Translations under genes and position numbers: made by a program
Notes under the pieces: generated by a model
What the model was told of the DNA's origin: nothing
The model's input: the letters and a program-made list of their open reading frames with translations, nothing else
Database searches by the model: none
Shown here: positions 21,492 to 33,109 of the stretch, piece after piece
Layout: each line of letters opens with the position of its first letter
How positions within the stretch are numbered: position 1 is the stretch's first letter
Assembly (NCBI GenBank): GCA_024449915.1
Contig: JAMZAV010000915.1
Span: forward strand, 186,001-250,000
Length of the DNA stretch: 64,000 bases
Direction of reading: 5' to 3'
Source: Sweltsa coloradensis
Lineage: Eukaryota > Arthropoda > Insecta > Plecoptera > Chloroperlidae

Positions 21492-22056
21492 CTAGACCGC
21501 TTCGCGAACGCTTTTTTTAGTCGCATTGATGGTTGAGCTTTTTTGTAAGCTTTTAGTTTGCATACGAAATCTTTAATTTTGCGAGTGCTTTTTGAACGCA
21601 TTGTAGGTGATTGTTGTCAAGTTTCTATTGTTACTTGTTAATTGTTATCATATACCTCAAAAACCTCATATTAAAACCTTTATTTCTATGGATTCTGGCT
21701 AACTTTTCCATTTTTTTCAAAAGGTACTAAATAACCATAACCTTAATGTCCATGTAAATTATGAACGTTGCAACCCCACCCATTTGGTCAGAATCGGCCC
21801 AAATGTAACAAAAATATCACACGAAAAATCGACAAAAATCGTTAAAGTACGATATTCACGAGAAATATTTATTCGATTGTACCCAAAAACGTGGCAAGTC
21901 TAAGTTCAGGATTTCGAAGGTCCCCTCCAATTTTCATCAAGATCGCATATGCCGTTTGCCCGGTAGAGTGCGAACTAACACAAAAAAACAACAAAAAAAC
22001 CCGATTTAAATTTTTTGGGGGGTCAGTGATATAATGTCTTCGCTTCGCTCATCCAA
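21492..22056 (-). mobile_element. Helentron-like element, family B with alternative 3' end
   Basis: It begins CTAGACCGCTTCGCGAACGC and ends CTTCGCTTCGCTCATCCAA. The 3' end differs from 182-941 (AACGCGACTAAAAAAGCGTT hairpin followed by CGCGAAGCGG and CTAG) while the body is the same family. It ends about 220 bp from the stop of the GC-rich gene candidate. Confidence 0.8.
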
Positions 22057-22278
22057 TAAAATTTAGATGTGCTTCGTGGTCTGAACACTTTTTATTTACT
22101 GAAATTTCAAGTGTATAACATATAAAAACAGAGCAAACTTGTTTACATCTTCTGGCCGTGTTGTTGATTTGAGATAATAATATTATTCAAACTGTCGGAC
22201 GTACACGTCATTCAGATCTGTACCGAAGACACTATAGAAGACATAAGCTGTAGTGCTGTAGTGTGTGGAGGCGACTCG

Positions 22279-22472
22279 CTAACACTCACGACGTGGACGC
22301 TCCGGGTTGGTGGAGGCGGTGGCTGCTGCTACCATCTTACCGTGGTCTTGCGGCGGCTCCGCGTCGTTCGTGTTCCTCCCCATCTCGCTGCCCGGCGTCG
22401 CGACGCCCCTGCGACCAGGCGCCAGGAGGCCCACGAGGTACGCGTCGTTGACGCTGCCGGACGACGCATCTG
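22279..22472 (-). CDS. GC-rich gene candidate, terminal exon
   Basis: The acceptor TTTGTTCCAAG precedes 22472; joining its first two bases to the single A left by the upstream exon gives Thr and keeps the frame open. It then reads DASSGSVNDAYLVGLLAPGR, continues through an Ala/Pro/Gly-rich stretch and stops at TAG 22279-22281. The 301-bp intron (22473-22773) is AT-richer than both exons, as for a real intron. A possible AATAAA signal on this strand lies near 22090, about 185 bp after the stop. Together the two exons give 211 codons. Family unknown. The GC-rich block could instead be a CpG-rich regulatory region that happens to stay open. Confidence 0.4.
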
Positions 22473-22773
22473 CTTGGAACAAACGGTCACCATTCATATA
22501 GTGTATGAAAGCCTCGTTTTCACGTGTCCGTTTAGCCGCGACGCGACGGAAAGTTATAATAATTGACCAATCACAACGAGGAAAGATCCATTCATGAAAA
22601 CAAGGCTTTCCTTTACAGTTTTATTTCTCGTCGTCGTTTCACGATATAGATGGTGCTGGTGATAAGGGGAATTTCTAGAGATCCTATGGAGGAAGATTGC
22701 ACAGAATAAAGACAGGCCTGGAACTACTTGAAGGAAGCTGAGGGGTCCCCGACCTAGCGACGTGTGCACTTAC

Positions 22774-23215
22774 TGGAGTAGACGTCGCCGATGTCAGTCG
22801 GACACCGGGAGGACGCGTCACGGCGAGATCGGGGGCTAGGAGTCGCCTCGTACCGCGGGACCTGGCCGGGGACAGACACCTCGTAGCACACAGGGCGTCG
22901 CGGCGCCTCCTCGTGCGAGGTGAGGCTCGTCTCAGAGTCGCTCGACGTCGGGGAGATCTCGGGACGTCTCTGGTGACTCGTCCCGTAGCAGTCACTGTGC
23001 TTGGGGTAGTCACCCGGCCCCCTGGTGCAGGCTAGACGTCGCGATGATCCTGACTGGGCATCAGAGGCTAGCTCGTAGTAGTCACTGTGCTTGGGGTAGT
23101 CACCCGGCCCCCTGGTGCAGGCTAGACGTCGCGATGATCCTGACTGGGCATCAGAGGCTAGCTCGTAGCAGTCACTGTCGTCGGCGTCCTCGGGAAGGAC
23201 GCAGAAACAATTCAT
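22774..23215 (-). CDS. GC-rich gene candidate, exon with 30-aa tandem repeat (hypothetical protein)
   Basis: A 147-codon open frame on the minus strand from ATG at 23215 (MNCFCVLPEDADDSDCYELA). It ends at a good donor, TCCA|GTAAGT, leaving phase 1. An in-frame TGA at 23228-23230 rules out simple upstream extension. The frame contains a 90-bp tandem repeat encoding a 30-aa unit (YELASDAQSGSSRRLACTRG plus PGDYPKHSD). It then runs through SPTSSDSETSLTSHEEAPRR and ends with DIGDVYS. The protein is Ser/Asp/Arg-rich with no membrane segment or signal peptide. GC content is about 60% in DNA of roughly 30-35% GC, and the frame joins in phase to the exon at 22279-22472. I do not recognise the family. 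It may be the 3' part of a larger gene, a retroposed copy or a lineage-specific gene nested in the CSGALNACT intron. Confidence 0.45.
22984..23178. repeat. 90-bp coding tandem repeat, about 2.1 units
   Basis: The sequence CGTAG(C/T)AGTCACTGTGC recurs at 22984 and 23074, with its first part again at 23164, giving an exact 90-bp period. The copies are almost identical and the period is a multiple of three, so the minus-strand frame is kept. Confidence 0.9.
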
Positions 23216-23359
23216 CACCGTAGCAAGTCAATCCTGTACCTACCAAGCGTACCAAGCTATCAAAGGTGGACTGATGGGAATCACTTTGTTTTCATTGTTG
23301 TAAGTACCAGCTTCTCAGATCATTATGAAATTATTATTAAAGATGGCTGTGATTTAATA

Positions 23360-23925
23360 CTAGGCCGCTTCGCGAACGTTTTTTTTTGTCGCGTTGATGG
23401 ATAAGCTTTTTTGTAAGTTTTTAGTTTGCGTAGGACCTCTTCTCTTTGCAAGTGCTTTTTGAATGCATTGTAGGTGATTGTTGTCAAGTTTCTATTGTTA
23501 CTTGTTAATTGTTATTATAAACCTAAAAAAAACATATAAAAACCTTTATTCTATGGATTCTGGCTAATTTTTTCAACTTTTTCTTTCAAAAAGCAATACA
23601 TTATCATTACCATAATGTTCATCTAAAATATGACAGTTGTAGCCCCACCCGTTTGGTCAGAATCGGCCCAAATGTCACGAAAATATCGCACTAAAAATCG
23701 AAAAATATCGTAAAAGTACGATATTCAAGAGACACATTTCTTCGATTGTACCCAAAAACGTGGCAGGTCTTAGTTCAGAGATTTCGAAGGTCCCCTAAAT
23801 TTTCATCAAGATCGGATATGCCATTTGCCCGGTAGAGTGCGAACAAGCAGAAAAAAAAGAAAAAACATTGGAGCTAAATTTTTTGAGGGGTCAGTGAAAT
23901 TGAAGTCTTCGCTTCGCTCATCCAA
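23360..23925 (-). mobile_element. Helentron-like element, family B with alternative 3' end
   Basis: CTAGGCCGCTTCGCGAACG at one end and CTTCGCTTCGCTCATCCAA at the other. It is uninterrupted and serves as the reference for the empty sites in the 24318-26581 copy. Confidence 0.85.
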
Positions 23926-24317
23926 TTATATTTGTTAGGGGAGGGAGGGGACAGCTAGAGTTACCAACGAAAAAATAAATAAATACAACTTAATTCGTAG
24001 TCTACCCACTCAGTCATGAAATGGAGTTTTAATACTGTCCATGGTCATAAAGTGATTTTCATTGGTGGACATTAAACCAAAGCGACCACCGATAATTTTT
24101 TATAACACATTATTACCATGATGAAATGAACATACATGTTCATTTCTCGATTTGGTCAGTACTACAATTCAGAAATTAAAAAGTACCCGTCTTTCCATTT
24201 TTCCAAAATCCAAAATTCCATTTCAGACGTATAATGCAACTACAATTCAGAAATTAAAATATACCCGTGGTTCGAATCCAGGTGGTGCGGACCTTTTTAT
24301 TTCTGAATTGTAGTCAA
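23926..24317. other. Intron DNA with tRNA-like box B fragments
   Basis: It holds a retroposon tail fragment at 24000-24062, duplicated CTACAATTCAGAAATTAAAA at 24162 and 24240, and GGTTCGAATCCAGGTGGTGC near 24271 (B-box-like), probably pieces of SINEs. Confidence 0.4.
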
Positions 24318-24476
24318 CTAAACTGCTTCGCGAACGCTTTTTTTAGTCGCGTTGATGGATGAGCTTTTATGTAAGTTTTAAGTTTGCGTAGGACCACTTT
24401 TCCTTTGCACGTGCTTTTTGAATGCATTGTAGGTAATTGTTGTCAAATTCTTATTGTTACTTGTTAATTGTTATTA

Positions 24477-25189
24477 CTAGGAAACGCTTAGTTGGACGCG
24501 TTGATAAGCGAGCACGTGCTTTAGCTAGACCCACATTGCACATTTTTTTTTATTTTAAAATTTGCGACGCTCGCTGTCCATGGGGCCATGTTTCCAAATT
24601 TATTTATTATTGCCAAGGTATTTGGGTAAACCCGTGGGTTAACCTTTACTTTGTGGATAAAATCCACCGCCATCTAGAGGACCTTGACATCATTTCCTTG
24701 GGAAAACTATTTTAACTCTTTGGTTACAAATAATACACTGCTTCCTCGATAGTATGTTGATTACTTCTAGGTGGGTGGCAATGCATAGTGGCCAGAAACC
24801 TCGTGTGACTTTTCGTTGCCATGGTAATGTTACTTTTGTTAAAATGTTATTTCCATCTACACTACTCATCGGATCAAAATAAAATTAACATATTCGTGAC
24901 CGAACGGACATTCTAAATGATTTGGTTACCTCAGATTTTGTCGCCGTTTAGTTTTAAAAAAAAACTTTCAATTAACTTTAATGTAACTTTGTAACTTTTT
25001 AAACGATTTTGCCACAAAACTAATGGCATTCAATCCAGATCGAAGCTTGCGGTTGGTTTAAATTTCCACTCGATCCGAACCTCCGTTCGAACGTTATGGC
25101 GAGACATACATACAAACAAAAAAACAAACAAAACCAGTGACTATTTTTTCCGGCAGAGTCAAATGGAAACGCTCGCTTCGCTCGCTTAA
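24477..25189 (-). mobile_element. Helentron-like element, family C, nested
   Basis: It runs from CTAGGAAACGCTTAGTTGG to CTCGCTTCGCTCGCTTAA; in element orientation TTAAGCGAGCG...TTTCCTAG. Removing it restores AGGTTTATAATAAC of the host copy exactly, consistent with insertion between A and T and no target duplication. Confidence 0.85.
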
Positions 25190-25303
25190 TAAACCTAAAA
25201 AACTCATATTAAATCCTTTATTTTATGGATTCTAGATAACTTTTTCAACTTTTTCTTTCAAAAAGCAATACATCATTATTACCGTAATGTCCATGTAAAA
25301 TAA

Positions 25304-26293
25304 CTAGGAAACGCCCAGTTCGACGCGTGGAGAAGCGAGCACGTCCTATAGCGAGACCCACATTGCACATGTTTTTAAATTTTAAAATTTACGACGTACG
25401 CGTTTCCAGTATTATTTATTATTGCCAAGGTATTTGGGTAAACCCGTGTTTAAATCTTTACTTTAAAATCCACCGCCATCTAGAGGACCTTGACTCCTTG
25501 GGAAAACTTTTTAAACTCTTTGTTGACAATTAATAGACTGCTTCCGCGAAAGTATTTTGATTACTTCTAGGTGGCAGTGCATTAGAAACTTCGCGCGTCT
25601 TTTCGTTGCCATGGCAACGTTACTTTTGTTATAATGTAATTTCCATCTACACTACTTATCGGATCAAAATAAAATTAACATATTCGTGCCCGGGACGGAC
25701 ATTCTAAATGATTTGGCTATCTCAGATTTTGTCGCCGTTGAGTTTGAAAAAAAACTTTCGATTAACTTTAATTTTACTTTTTAACTTTTTTAACGATTTT
25801 GCCACAAAACAAATGGCATTCAATCGAGAACAAAGCTTGCGAATGGTGAAAATTTCAACTCGATCCGAGCCTCCGTTCGACCGCTATCATGAGCCAAAAA
25901 AGCTGCACGACTTTCCGTTGCCATGGTAACCGTACTTTGTTATAATGTAATTTCATCTACACTACTTATCGGATCAAAATAAAATTTACATATTCTTGAC
26001 CGGACGGACATTCTAAATGATTTGGCTATCTCAGATTTTGTCGCCGGTTTTAGTTTTGAAAAAAAAAACTTTCGATTAACTTTAATGTAACTTTTAACTT
26101 TTGAACGATTTTGCCACAAAACTAATGGCATTCAATCAAGAACAAAGCTTGCGGATGGTCAAAATTTCAACTCGATCCGAGCCTCCGTTCGAACGTTATG
26201 GCGAGACATACAAACAAAAAAAAAAAAAAAAAAAAAAACAGTGACTAATTTTTCCGGCAGAGTCAAATGGAAACGCTCGCTTCGCTCGCTTAA
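25304..26293 (-). mobile_element. Helentron-like element, family C, nested, with internal duplication
   Basis: Same ends as 24477-25189. It contains a 310-bp internal tandem duplication (CGGATCAAAATAAAAT near 25659 and 25969). The host junction (GTAAAATA / TGAACGTTG) agrees with the empty site within one T. Confidence 0.85.
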
Positions 26294-26605
26294 TGAACGT
26301 TGTAGCCCCACCCGTTTGGTCAGAATCGGCCCAAATGTCACTAAAATAACGCACAAAAAATCGGAAAAAATCGTAAAAGTACGATATGCATGAGAAATAT
26401 TTCTACGATTGTACCCAAAAACGTGGTAGGTCTAAGTTTAGAGATTTCAAAGGTCCCCTCCAATTTTCATCAAGATCGCATATGCCGTTTTCCCGGTAGA
26501 GTGCAAACAAACGAAAAAAAAACACCCGAGCTAAATTTTTGGGGGGTCAGTGAATTTGAAGTCTTCGCTTCGCTCATCCAATAAGCATCACTTTTCTATG
26601 CGCCT

Positions 26606-27212
26606 GTTCATCTGTGCAACTAGTTTTTAATGCAATAGTAATGCCACATTTTAACTATTGTAATACATTGTTGTGGGTATCCCTCTTCAAGATTTAGCTA
26701 TGCTACAAAAGATGCAAAATAAAGGGATGCGAATATTACATGTCATGTTGGCCAGACTAGATATGTTATCAGTTAATCAACTAATTCATTTTAATGTATT
26801 AATATTTGTTCACAAGTTAAACAAAGGTATTGTACCTGGTTATTTTAGTAAGAATATTAAGTATGTGTCAGACTCAGTTAAGTATAACATGAGAAATTGT
26901 AATGATATAGAGGTTAGGAGGTGCAATAAAAGTAGGACACAGAACAGTGTTTTCTATAGTGGAGTTAGGGTCTACAATGGGCTTAGTAAAAGTCTCAAGG
27001 ATGAGGTGTGTGTGCATAAGTTTAAAACCCAATGTAGGGAATATGTACTTAAAGAGATTTGGTAGATTATCCTTGCCTGTATTGTTCACTTTTATCATGT
27101 TGTTATACCTGCCTGGTTGTATATTTTATCTTGTATCATAACAATGTACATTGTATGTAATAGCAGTTGTATTGCTAAATAAATCAATTACTTACTTACT
27201 TACTTACTTATT
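26606..27212 (+). pseudogene. 5'-truncated non-LTR retrotransposon, reverse transcriptase C-terminal end
   Basis: An open stretch to 27065 reads LQKMQNKGMRILHVMLARLD, then LSVNQLIHFNVLIFVHKLN, then a YNMRN motif and NSVFYSGVRVYNGLSKSLKD. This is the usual C-terminal segment after the RT domain in Jockey/CR1-like LINEs. Upstream, MPHFNYCNTLLW is readable in another frame, so a frameshift lies near 26672. The stop is followed by about 115 bp and a (CTTA)n tail, typical of a LINE 3' end. It is dead by truncation and cannot move by itself. Confidence 0.75.
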
Positions 27213-27513
27213 TGTCCCTTCCCACGATAAAAACCGAACAAGACGTCTGATGTCCACGCTGTTCGTGGTTGGCATTGTTCTTCAAAGAGGATGATACAGA
27301 ATGTTTTTGCTGGCCATGCAGGTTACAGGGAAGTTGTGTTAGCCGACAGAATGGTTGAAAACTTATGACCTGGCAGTTCCACAGCATAAAAAACAGGTGA
27401 CTGACATATTTTAATATGAGCCACTCGGCACATCCACCAAAAATGTCAACGTACAGAGTTTTTTTAAGCAGCTTCGCTCGATCTTTTGGGTATTCCCGTA
27501 CCCATGTTAGTGA
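27213..27513. other. Intron DNA with an inverted copy of a dispersed repeat
   Basis: 27220-27330 resembles, in inverse, the repeats at 33110-33300 and 49090-49265 (AAAACCGAACA, GGTTGGCATTG and ATACAGAATG blocks). Confidence 0.4.
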
Positions 27514-27989
27514 TTGGATGAGCGAAGCGTAAACTTCAATTTCACTTACACTGAGAAAAATAGCGTTTTTTCTTCTTGTTCTTCTTTTTTGTTTGTTTTT
27601 AGTCTGTTTGTTCGCTCTCTACTGGGCAAACGGCATATGCGATCTTTATGAAAATTGGAGGGGACCTTTGAAATCTCTAAACCTAGATCTGCCAAGTTTT
27701 TTGGTACAATCGAAGAAATATTTCTCATGTACATCGTACATTTACGATTTCTTTTTCGATTTGTTATGTGATATTTTCGTTATATTTGGCCCGTGACTGG
27801 GCAAACGTTTTCTCCGATCTTGATGAAACTTTATGGGAACGATTTTAATCATTAACATAGATATGTTATGGTTTTAGGGATAATCGCAGAAATATTTCTC
27901 ATAAAAATCGTACTTATACTGTAACGATAATCAACCATAAAAGCTCATCCATCAACGCGACTGGAAAATGTGTTAACGAAGCGTCCTTG
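27514..27989 (+). mobile_element. Helentron-like element, family B, diverged 3' end
   Basis: It starts TTGGATGAGCGAAGCG and has the family body (GGCAAACGGCATATGCGATC). It ends near GCTCATCCATCAACGCGACT ... CCTTGT, where the usual CCTAG is mutated, so it is older than the other copies. Confidence 0.65.
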
Positions 27990-28416
27990 TGTATAATCAA
28001 AAGAGAATTATTGATAACCTGAGTAGGCGACATTCCAGTCGTTACAAGAACGTTTTAACCGGGATCGTTTAGAGAATATTGAAACATTTTATTCAGCAAT
28101 TCGTGAATAGCGTTAAAAGGTTTCAACTCATAACGTTTACTCTTCTACCTTGACGGAAGGTATTCACGTTATTTTACTGACAATTAAAATGTGTCTAGCA
28201 TTTAAAATGAAAGTACGTTAGAAAAGCTTTGATTTTCACCTTCCATGTCTGTAAATATGGAAATGCTGTGCTATGAATTTAATCCCCCTGTCCTAATTAA
28301 AATGTTTAATAACCAGCATTCATCACAGTGAATTAAAACAAGACAGAGCAGGGCGAATTAACTCGAGTGGAGCAGTGAAGAGCCGAAGTCAGCCAGGTGG
28401 ATTGAAACATAGAGTT
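27990..28416. other. Non-coding intron DNA
   Basis: I see no gene or repeat here. Confidence 0.4.
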
Positions 28417-28960
28417 AACCTCTCTCTCTCCATCGCTCCCTCACTATCCCTCTCCCTCTAGCTTTCCCTCTACCACTCCCTCTCTCGCCCTTCCACCCTC
28501 TAACTTTTCCTCTTCACCTATTTATCTCTCTGAATCAAATTTAAGGTAAACTCTCTCTCATTCTCTCTGTATCAAATTTAAGGTAAAGATGTAAAAAGGC
28601 CGCCCCTGATCTTAATCTCGCCTATAATAACGACCTCTTCCACTCTCGCCTTCTCTCCCAATCTATCTCCCTCTTGGCATATCAATTTCTCTCTTCCCCT
28701 CGCTCTCTCTTTCCTACCCTCTCATTTTCGCTCTCTTCCCCTTACTCTCATTCCCAATTCGATTTGAAGGCTGAATGCAACTAACGCTCACTATGGCCTT
28801 AATTACACTTACAATAAAGACCTCATCAAATTAAAATCAATCTATCCCCGCCTCTTTTTCTCTATCTTCCTTTCCCTTTCCCCCACTATTTCTCTCTTTT
28901 TCCCCCACTCTCTTTCTCACTATCTCTTACCAAAACCAAATCTCTCTTTCTCTAGGTCTC
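28417..28960. repeat. Polypyrimidine-rich CT tract region
   Basis: Long imperfect runs of CTCTC/CCCTCTC alternate with retroposon-tail pieces (CCCCTGATCTTAATCTCGCC; GGCCTTAATTACACTTACAA). Strand-biased pyrimidine DNA of this kind may form triplexes; this is inference. Confidence 0.6.
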
Positions 28961-29000
28961 TCTAGACTAAGTCAGCTTTCATTCTTGCCAATGTTGTGGA

Positions 29001-29630
29001 CTAGGGCACTTCGTAAACGCTTCTTATAGTCTCTTTGATGGATAAGATTAGGACCTATCTGCTATAATTACTACATTTAAAAAACAGCATGACGATGCGA
29101 ATTTCATAAGAAATATCTCTATGCTTTTCCCTCCCCATAAACGTGGCTTATCTAATCTGGGAAATTTTGAAGGTCTCCTGGAATTTTTATCATTTTTGGA
29201 GTAGCCGTTCGTACATTAGACAGCTTATGAAAGGACACATTTTTTTACTGAAAAGTTAATAAAAAATATGAATTTCTCAAGAATTTAGTGGTATTTTTGT
29301 ACCCAAATTGATAGCATATCTAAAGTTTAACGGTTTAGATGGTTCCCTTAATTTTTTTCATGAATGGAGCATCCTTGCAGCTGAGAGCGAACAATGAGAC
29401 AAAAACAGTGTTCTGAAATATTGAAACATCGTAAAAATGCAATGTGGATGAGGAATTGTTTTTAGATTGTTCCACAGAAAGCATGTATATTGTAAGTTAA
29501 TAGATTTTGAAGGTCCTCTGAAATTTCAACAAGATTGGAGTAGCCGTTTTTTGTGTAGAGAGCAAAGAAACAGACAAAAAACGTACAAAACATTTATTTA
29601 AAAACACTATTTTTCTCAGGGTACTCCTGT
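29001..29630 (-). mobile_element. Old Helentron-like element
   Basis: CTAGGGCACTTCGTAAACGC at 29001 is recognisably the family B alternative 3' end, and the body contains the usual TTTTGAAGGTC..CT and GAGAGCGAACAA blocks. The other end is decayed, so the limit is approximate. Confidence 0.5.
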
Positions 29631-29658
29631 ACTCCTATATTCAGAGGATGTGGAACAC

Positions 29659-29998
29659 GCGTTTTAGCCACATACCAGAACGCTCGGCTGACTGACACCA
29701 CAGGTGTTTGAAATTTTCGAAAAGTTGTCACGAACGTGGAAATTTAGGGCTCTACAATAACACTTTTATAAAATTGGTTTTAAACCTAAAAAAATGGTTT
29801 TCACGAATTTTGCTTTTGTTAAAAAGTACAAAATTGTATATATTCCTGAATGTATTTTTACTGGTTGAGACTTTTTTTTTAAAATCTACGACTGTAGGCT
29901 GTCCATGTATGCTTTATTGACAACTTTGCAAAGTTGTATACTTCGGAATTCGGATGCTTCTTGACCGAGAGAATAGCTATTTGCCAACTGCCAAATAA
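29659..29998. mobile_element. MITE, copy 1 (pair with 37060-37401)
   Basis: About 340 bp, directly repeated at 37060-37401. It ends with CTCGGCTGACTGACACCACA on one side and an inverted CGGTCAAGAAGC-type end on the other. No frame. Confidence 0.6.
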
Positions 29999-30512
29999 GT
30001 CCTATTCCCTCTTAATGTTTTCACGGTGCTCCTTCAAAAATAATGAAACTCCATCAGTGAAGAAACATAATACTATCCCATCTTCAAGATAGGTCCGGTT
30101 CAAATCTACTATGGCACGGATTTTTTTCGTCATCGTCCATCGTCACTAACACGCCGATTCATTGACGTCATATAATCCCAGTGTTCAGTGCCTCATTAAA
30201 CACGTTTAGAACACTCGTTAAATACACCATGCTATAAAACATTTAATGGATTTAATGAACGGTGTGCTAGGAAATTAACAAAAGCTAAATGCATGTCAGG
30301 CTACGAGTTGCGTTCCCAATAACACGTTATATGTTATGCATTGCAATAAAAAGTGAGTGCCGTGTTGATGGGGTGGTTATATATTAACGTTACATACGGT
30401 TGAAAGAGAGGGAGGGATTCCCCTTACGGCCCTCTTTACATGTAGCCTGATCCGGGTAGTTAAATAGGCTATCTTACTGCGGTGATACTATTCTCGCTAT
30501 CTTTACTTACTT
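29999..30512. other. Non-coding intron DNA
   Basis: No feature recognised; GGTTGAAAGAGAGGGAGGG near 30398 is simple purine-rich DNA. Confidence 0.4.
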
Positions 30513-30825
30513 AGGTGGTCTGCCCTGAAACACACGTATACCGCTGGTTATAGCAGATGGCGGGTTCGATAGCTAGTGTAACGGCTTCGTTCTACTCGAC
30601 GTCTGCTCGGCAGTCCGGGTTATTAGTGGAGGAACCTATATGACTGTCAAGGTTACACCGTCCTTTCGGATGAGACGTAAATTCATTGGTCCCCTTGGTA
30701 CTTTTCGAAAGGAGTAGCCTAGGCTACGTGCCAGTACCGGGTTTCCACTCCTCCCTTCTATTCATACTTCATCCTCATCTACCATAACTCATCGTCTCTA
30801 ATAGCCTTAGTAGTAGCCTTAGTAT
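30513..30825 (+). mobile_element. 5S-type SINE, 5'-truncated
   Basis: It matches the body of the SINEs at 45113-45540 and 61446-61848: ACGTATACCGCTGGTTA, GTAACGGCTTCGTTCT, GTTACACCGTCCTTTCGGAT. The 5S-like head is missing. Confidence 0.75.
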
Positions 30826-33109
30826 CTAATCTTCACTTACTGGTTTTGCTCGAGAAGAAAATGTTCAAGCTAAGAGTCGCCTTTTGTTAACCTGCCCTCA
30901 ATATCATGTTTGTTATGACTTTAACTGGTATTTATTAATATTGTTGAAGGCCAACACATTTATTTTATGAAGTACTTTTAGAGGGGTGATATGGATCGCC
31001 AAAAGTGTGCCCCATTAAGAAACGATCCGGTTTTAATGTCACCCAAGCGTAATTATTGTCAGATTTGTTTTCTGTTCTATTTTGCGTATTCAAAAATAAT
31101 GTCATAACTCATGATTAATTCGATTTCCAAGATGAGATATAACTCCTTAATTAAAATAAATAAATAGCATTATGTTTATAGAATTCTATAACGCAAATAG
31201 TTTCTATATTTCAATAGAGATAGTACTGACTGTAAAACTGCCAAAGAGAAGAATACATCGTCTGAAGTTGTAGACTATTCAAACAGTTCTCCTCGTTCTA
31301 AATTAATGGTGTTCCCTTGCTTACTATCATGTTAAACTCTCGTATTAATAGTCTTGACACAAAACACATTATTAAGAGGGAGAGCTAAATGCTATTAACA
31401 GCCAAGTTAGTTAAGTAGCTTACTTTTAACTTAACTTTAAGTTGGGTTTTGGATCAATATCCACATCAACAACAGTAGTCAAAGAAATTATCAAATAAAA
31501 TGTGCGTCAAAATCAACTCCGAATGCCTAACCTTAAATCGCAACAGAAGAATATGCCTCTGTCAGAATTGTTTAAAATAAAACGGCTTCCTCATAATCAA
31601 CGCGTACTTATTGGAAAAGTAGGACTTAATGTTCGTATTTTTAAGTAGACAATTTTTATATCAGCTTTTTTCTCAAAGTCAAAAAAGTATCTTCATCCTA
31701 GAGTTATTCAATGTTCAAGCGTAATTGGTAAATTCACACTTTGTAAGTTGACCTTGTACAACTTTGTCGCAATTTTTGAATTTGCAAACTTTGCAACCAA
31801 GTTAAGATAAGTTAAATTAATTTAGTTAGACGCAGACTGTTTTGAACGAAAACAGTACCGTACCATCCATAAGACGTAAAAGTTAGCGCGACTATAGGTT
31901 TGGGTTTGTTTTGAATACCCCTCTAATCGTGTGATGGCCCCGGATGGAGTATTATCAATAAACGTTCCATTACAATTTTGCAAATCTAAGTCAAAGTCTT
32001 TTTATAATTTTTTTTCTGAATTGTGTCGTACATTTTTGCCTTCAAAACAATTGTCTATGACGGTCTTGTTCATCAACGTTTCGTCAAAATATGTTAAAAG
32101 ACAAGGCAGTCCCTTTAAGAGAAAACTTCTTTAGAAGTGCATACTACCCATACAATACAGAGATAGTGGCTATAAGCGATTCTCACAAGTTGAAAACGCA
32201 GTAGGAGAGTATTTAACCTGCCGTTCTCAAGTTTATTAGCTTTGCCTGCTATTTGACGTTGTATTGTGAATGTGGCTAAAACATTAATAAGATTAATACC
32301 GTTGTTTTGATTAACTTTTAGTATAAGAGACATTGAAGCCGACTACACATTTAGTAGATCATTCGGGAGTTATAAATAATATGTTGCGAACAAATTGGGT
32401 ACGACATGGCTGGCTTGAAACGAGAAACTCTTTACAAAACCTTAAGAGTTTTTTTTTCTTGTTTTCCGACTCTCATATCACTTTCCTTCACCGAGTTAAG
32501 AACTGTACATTTCAGGGAATTGCTTCCCACCATCCACCAATCAACACGGTCCTCCATTAAAGAGCAGGTGTCAGCCATGGCGGGGTGGGGGGGGGGGGTT
32601 GTTCCAATTAGCTGCTGAAGCGTGGAGATTGATTACATGTAATAATGAACTTGGCGAGCTGGATGAAACAGAATGCCTCGAGATAAAATTAGCAGCACAG
32701 CGTCACTAATATCAAAGTGGAATCGCATTTCTAATTTCGTCATTGGTTTGGAAATATTTCCAAAGAGGGTCTGATGAATTGGGAGAAGGGTGGATGTTCT
32801 CTGAGAGCATCAATCGTCGAGGCAGTATCGTGGAAGAGCGATTTGAGTTGTATTTGTGATGATACGCATGAGAAAACCAGCTTGTGAAGTGTGAATAACA
32901 TATTATTATTAAAATGTACTAGATCGGGAGGACCCTATTCAGAGAACAAAGCTATTTCTACAAATCGTAGAAAAAAAATAAAAAATAATAATTTGCATTA
33001 TGATGATCTGTTTGGTAGAGTGCTGGTTAAGCTTACCACTTTGAAAAGATTCGTTTTAAGTACCCGTATTAAAATTGTTGGGTCATGCATGTTCAAAAGT
33101 TTCTGGGGA
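30826..33109. other. Non-coding intron DNA
   Basis: No gene. It contains only short frames without family resemblance and a GGGGTGGGGGGGGGGG run near 32582. Nothing else supported. Confidence 0.4.

Larger units (their letters stand above)
24318..26581 (-). mobile_element. Helentron-like element, family B, split by two nested family C copies
   Basis: It starts CTAAACTGCTTCGCGAACGC (terminal CTAG mutated) and ends CTTCGCTTCGCTCATCCAA. Three host segments (24318-24476, 25190-25303, 26294-26581) align in order with the intact copy 23360-23925. The two intervening segments are family C insertions. Without them it would be about 560 bp. Confidence 0.85.
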
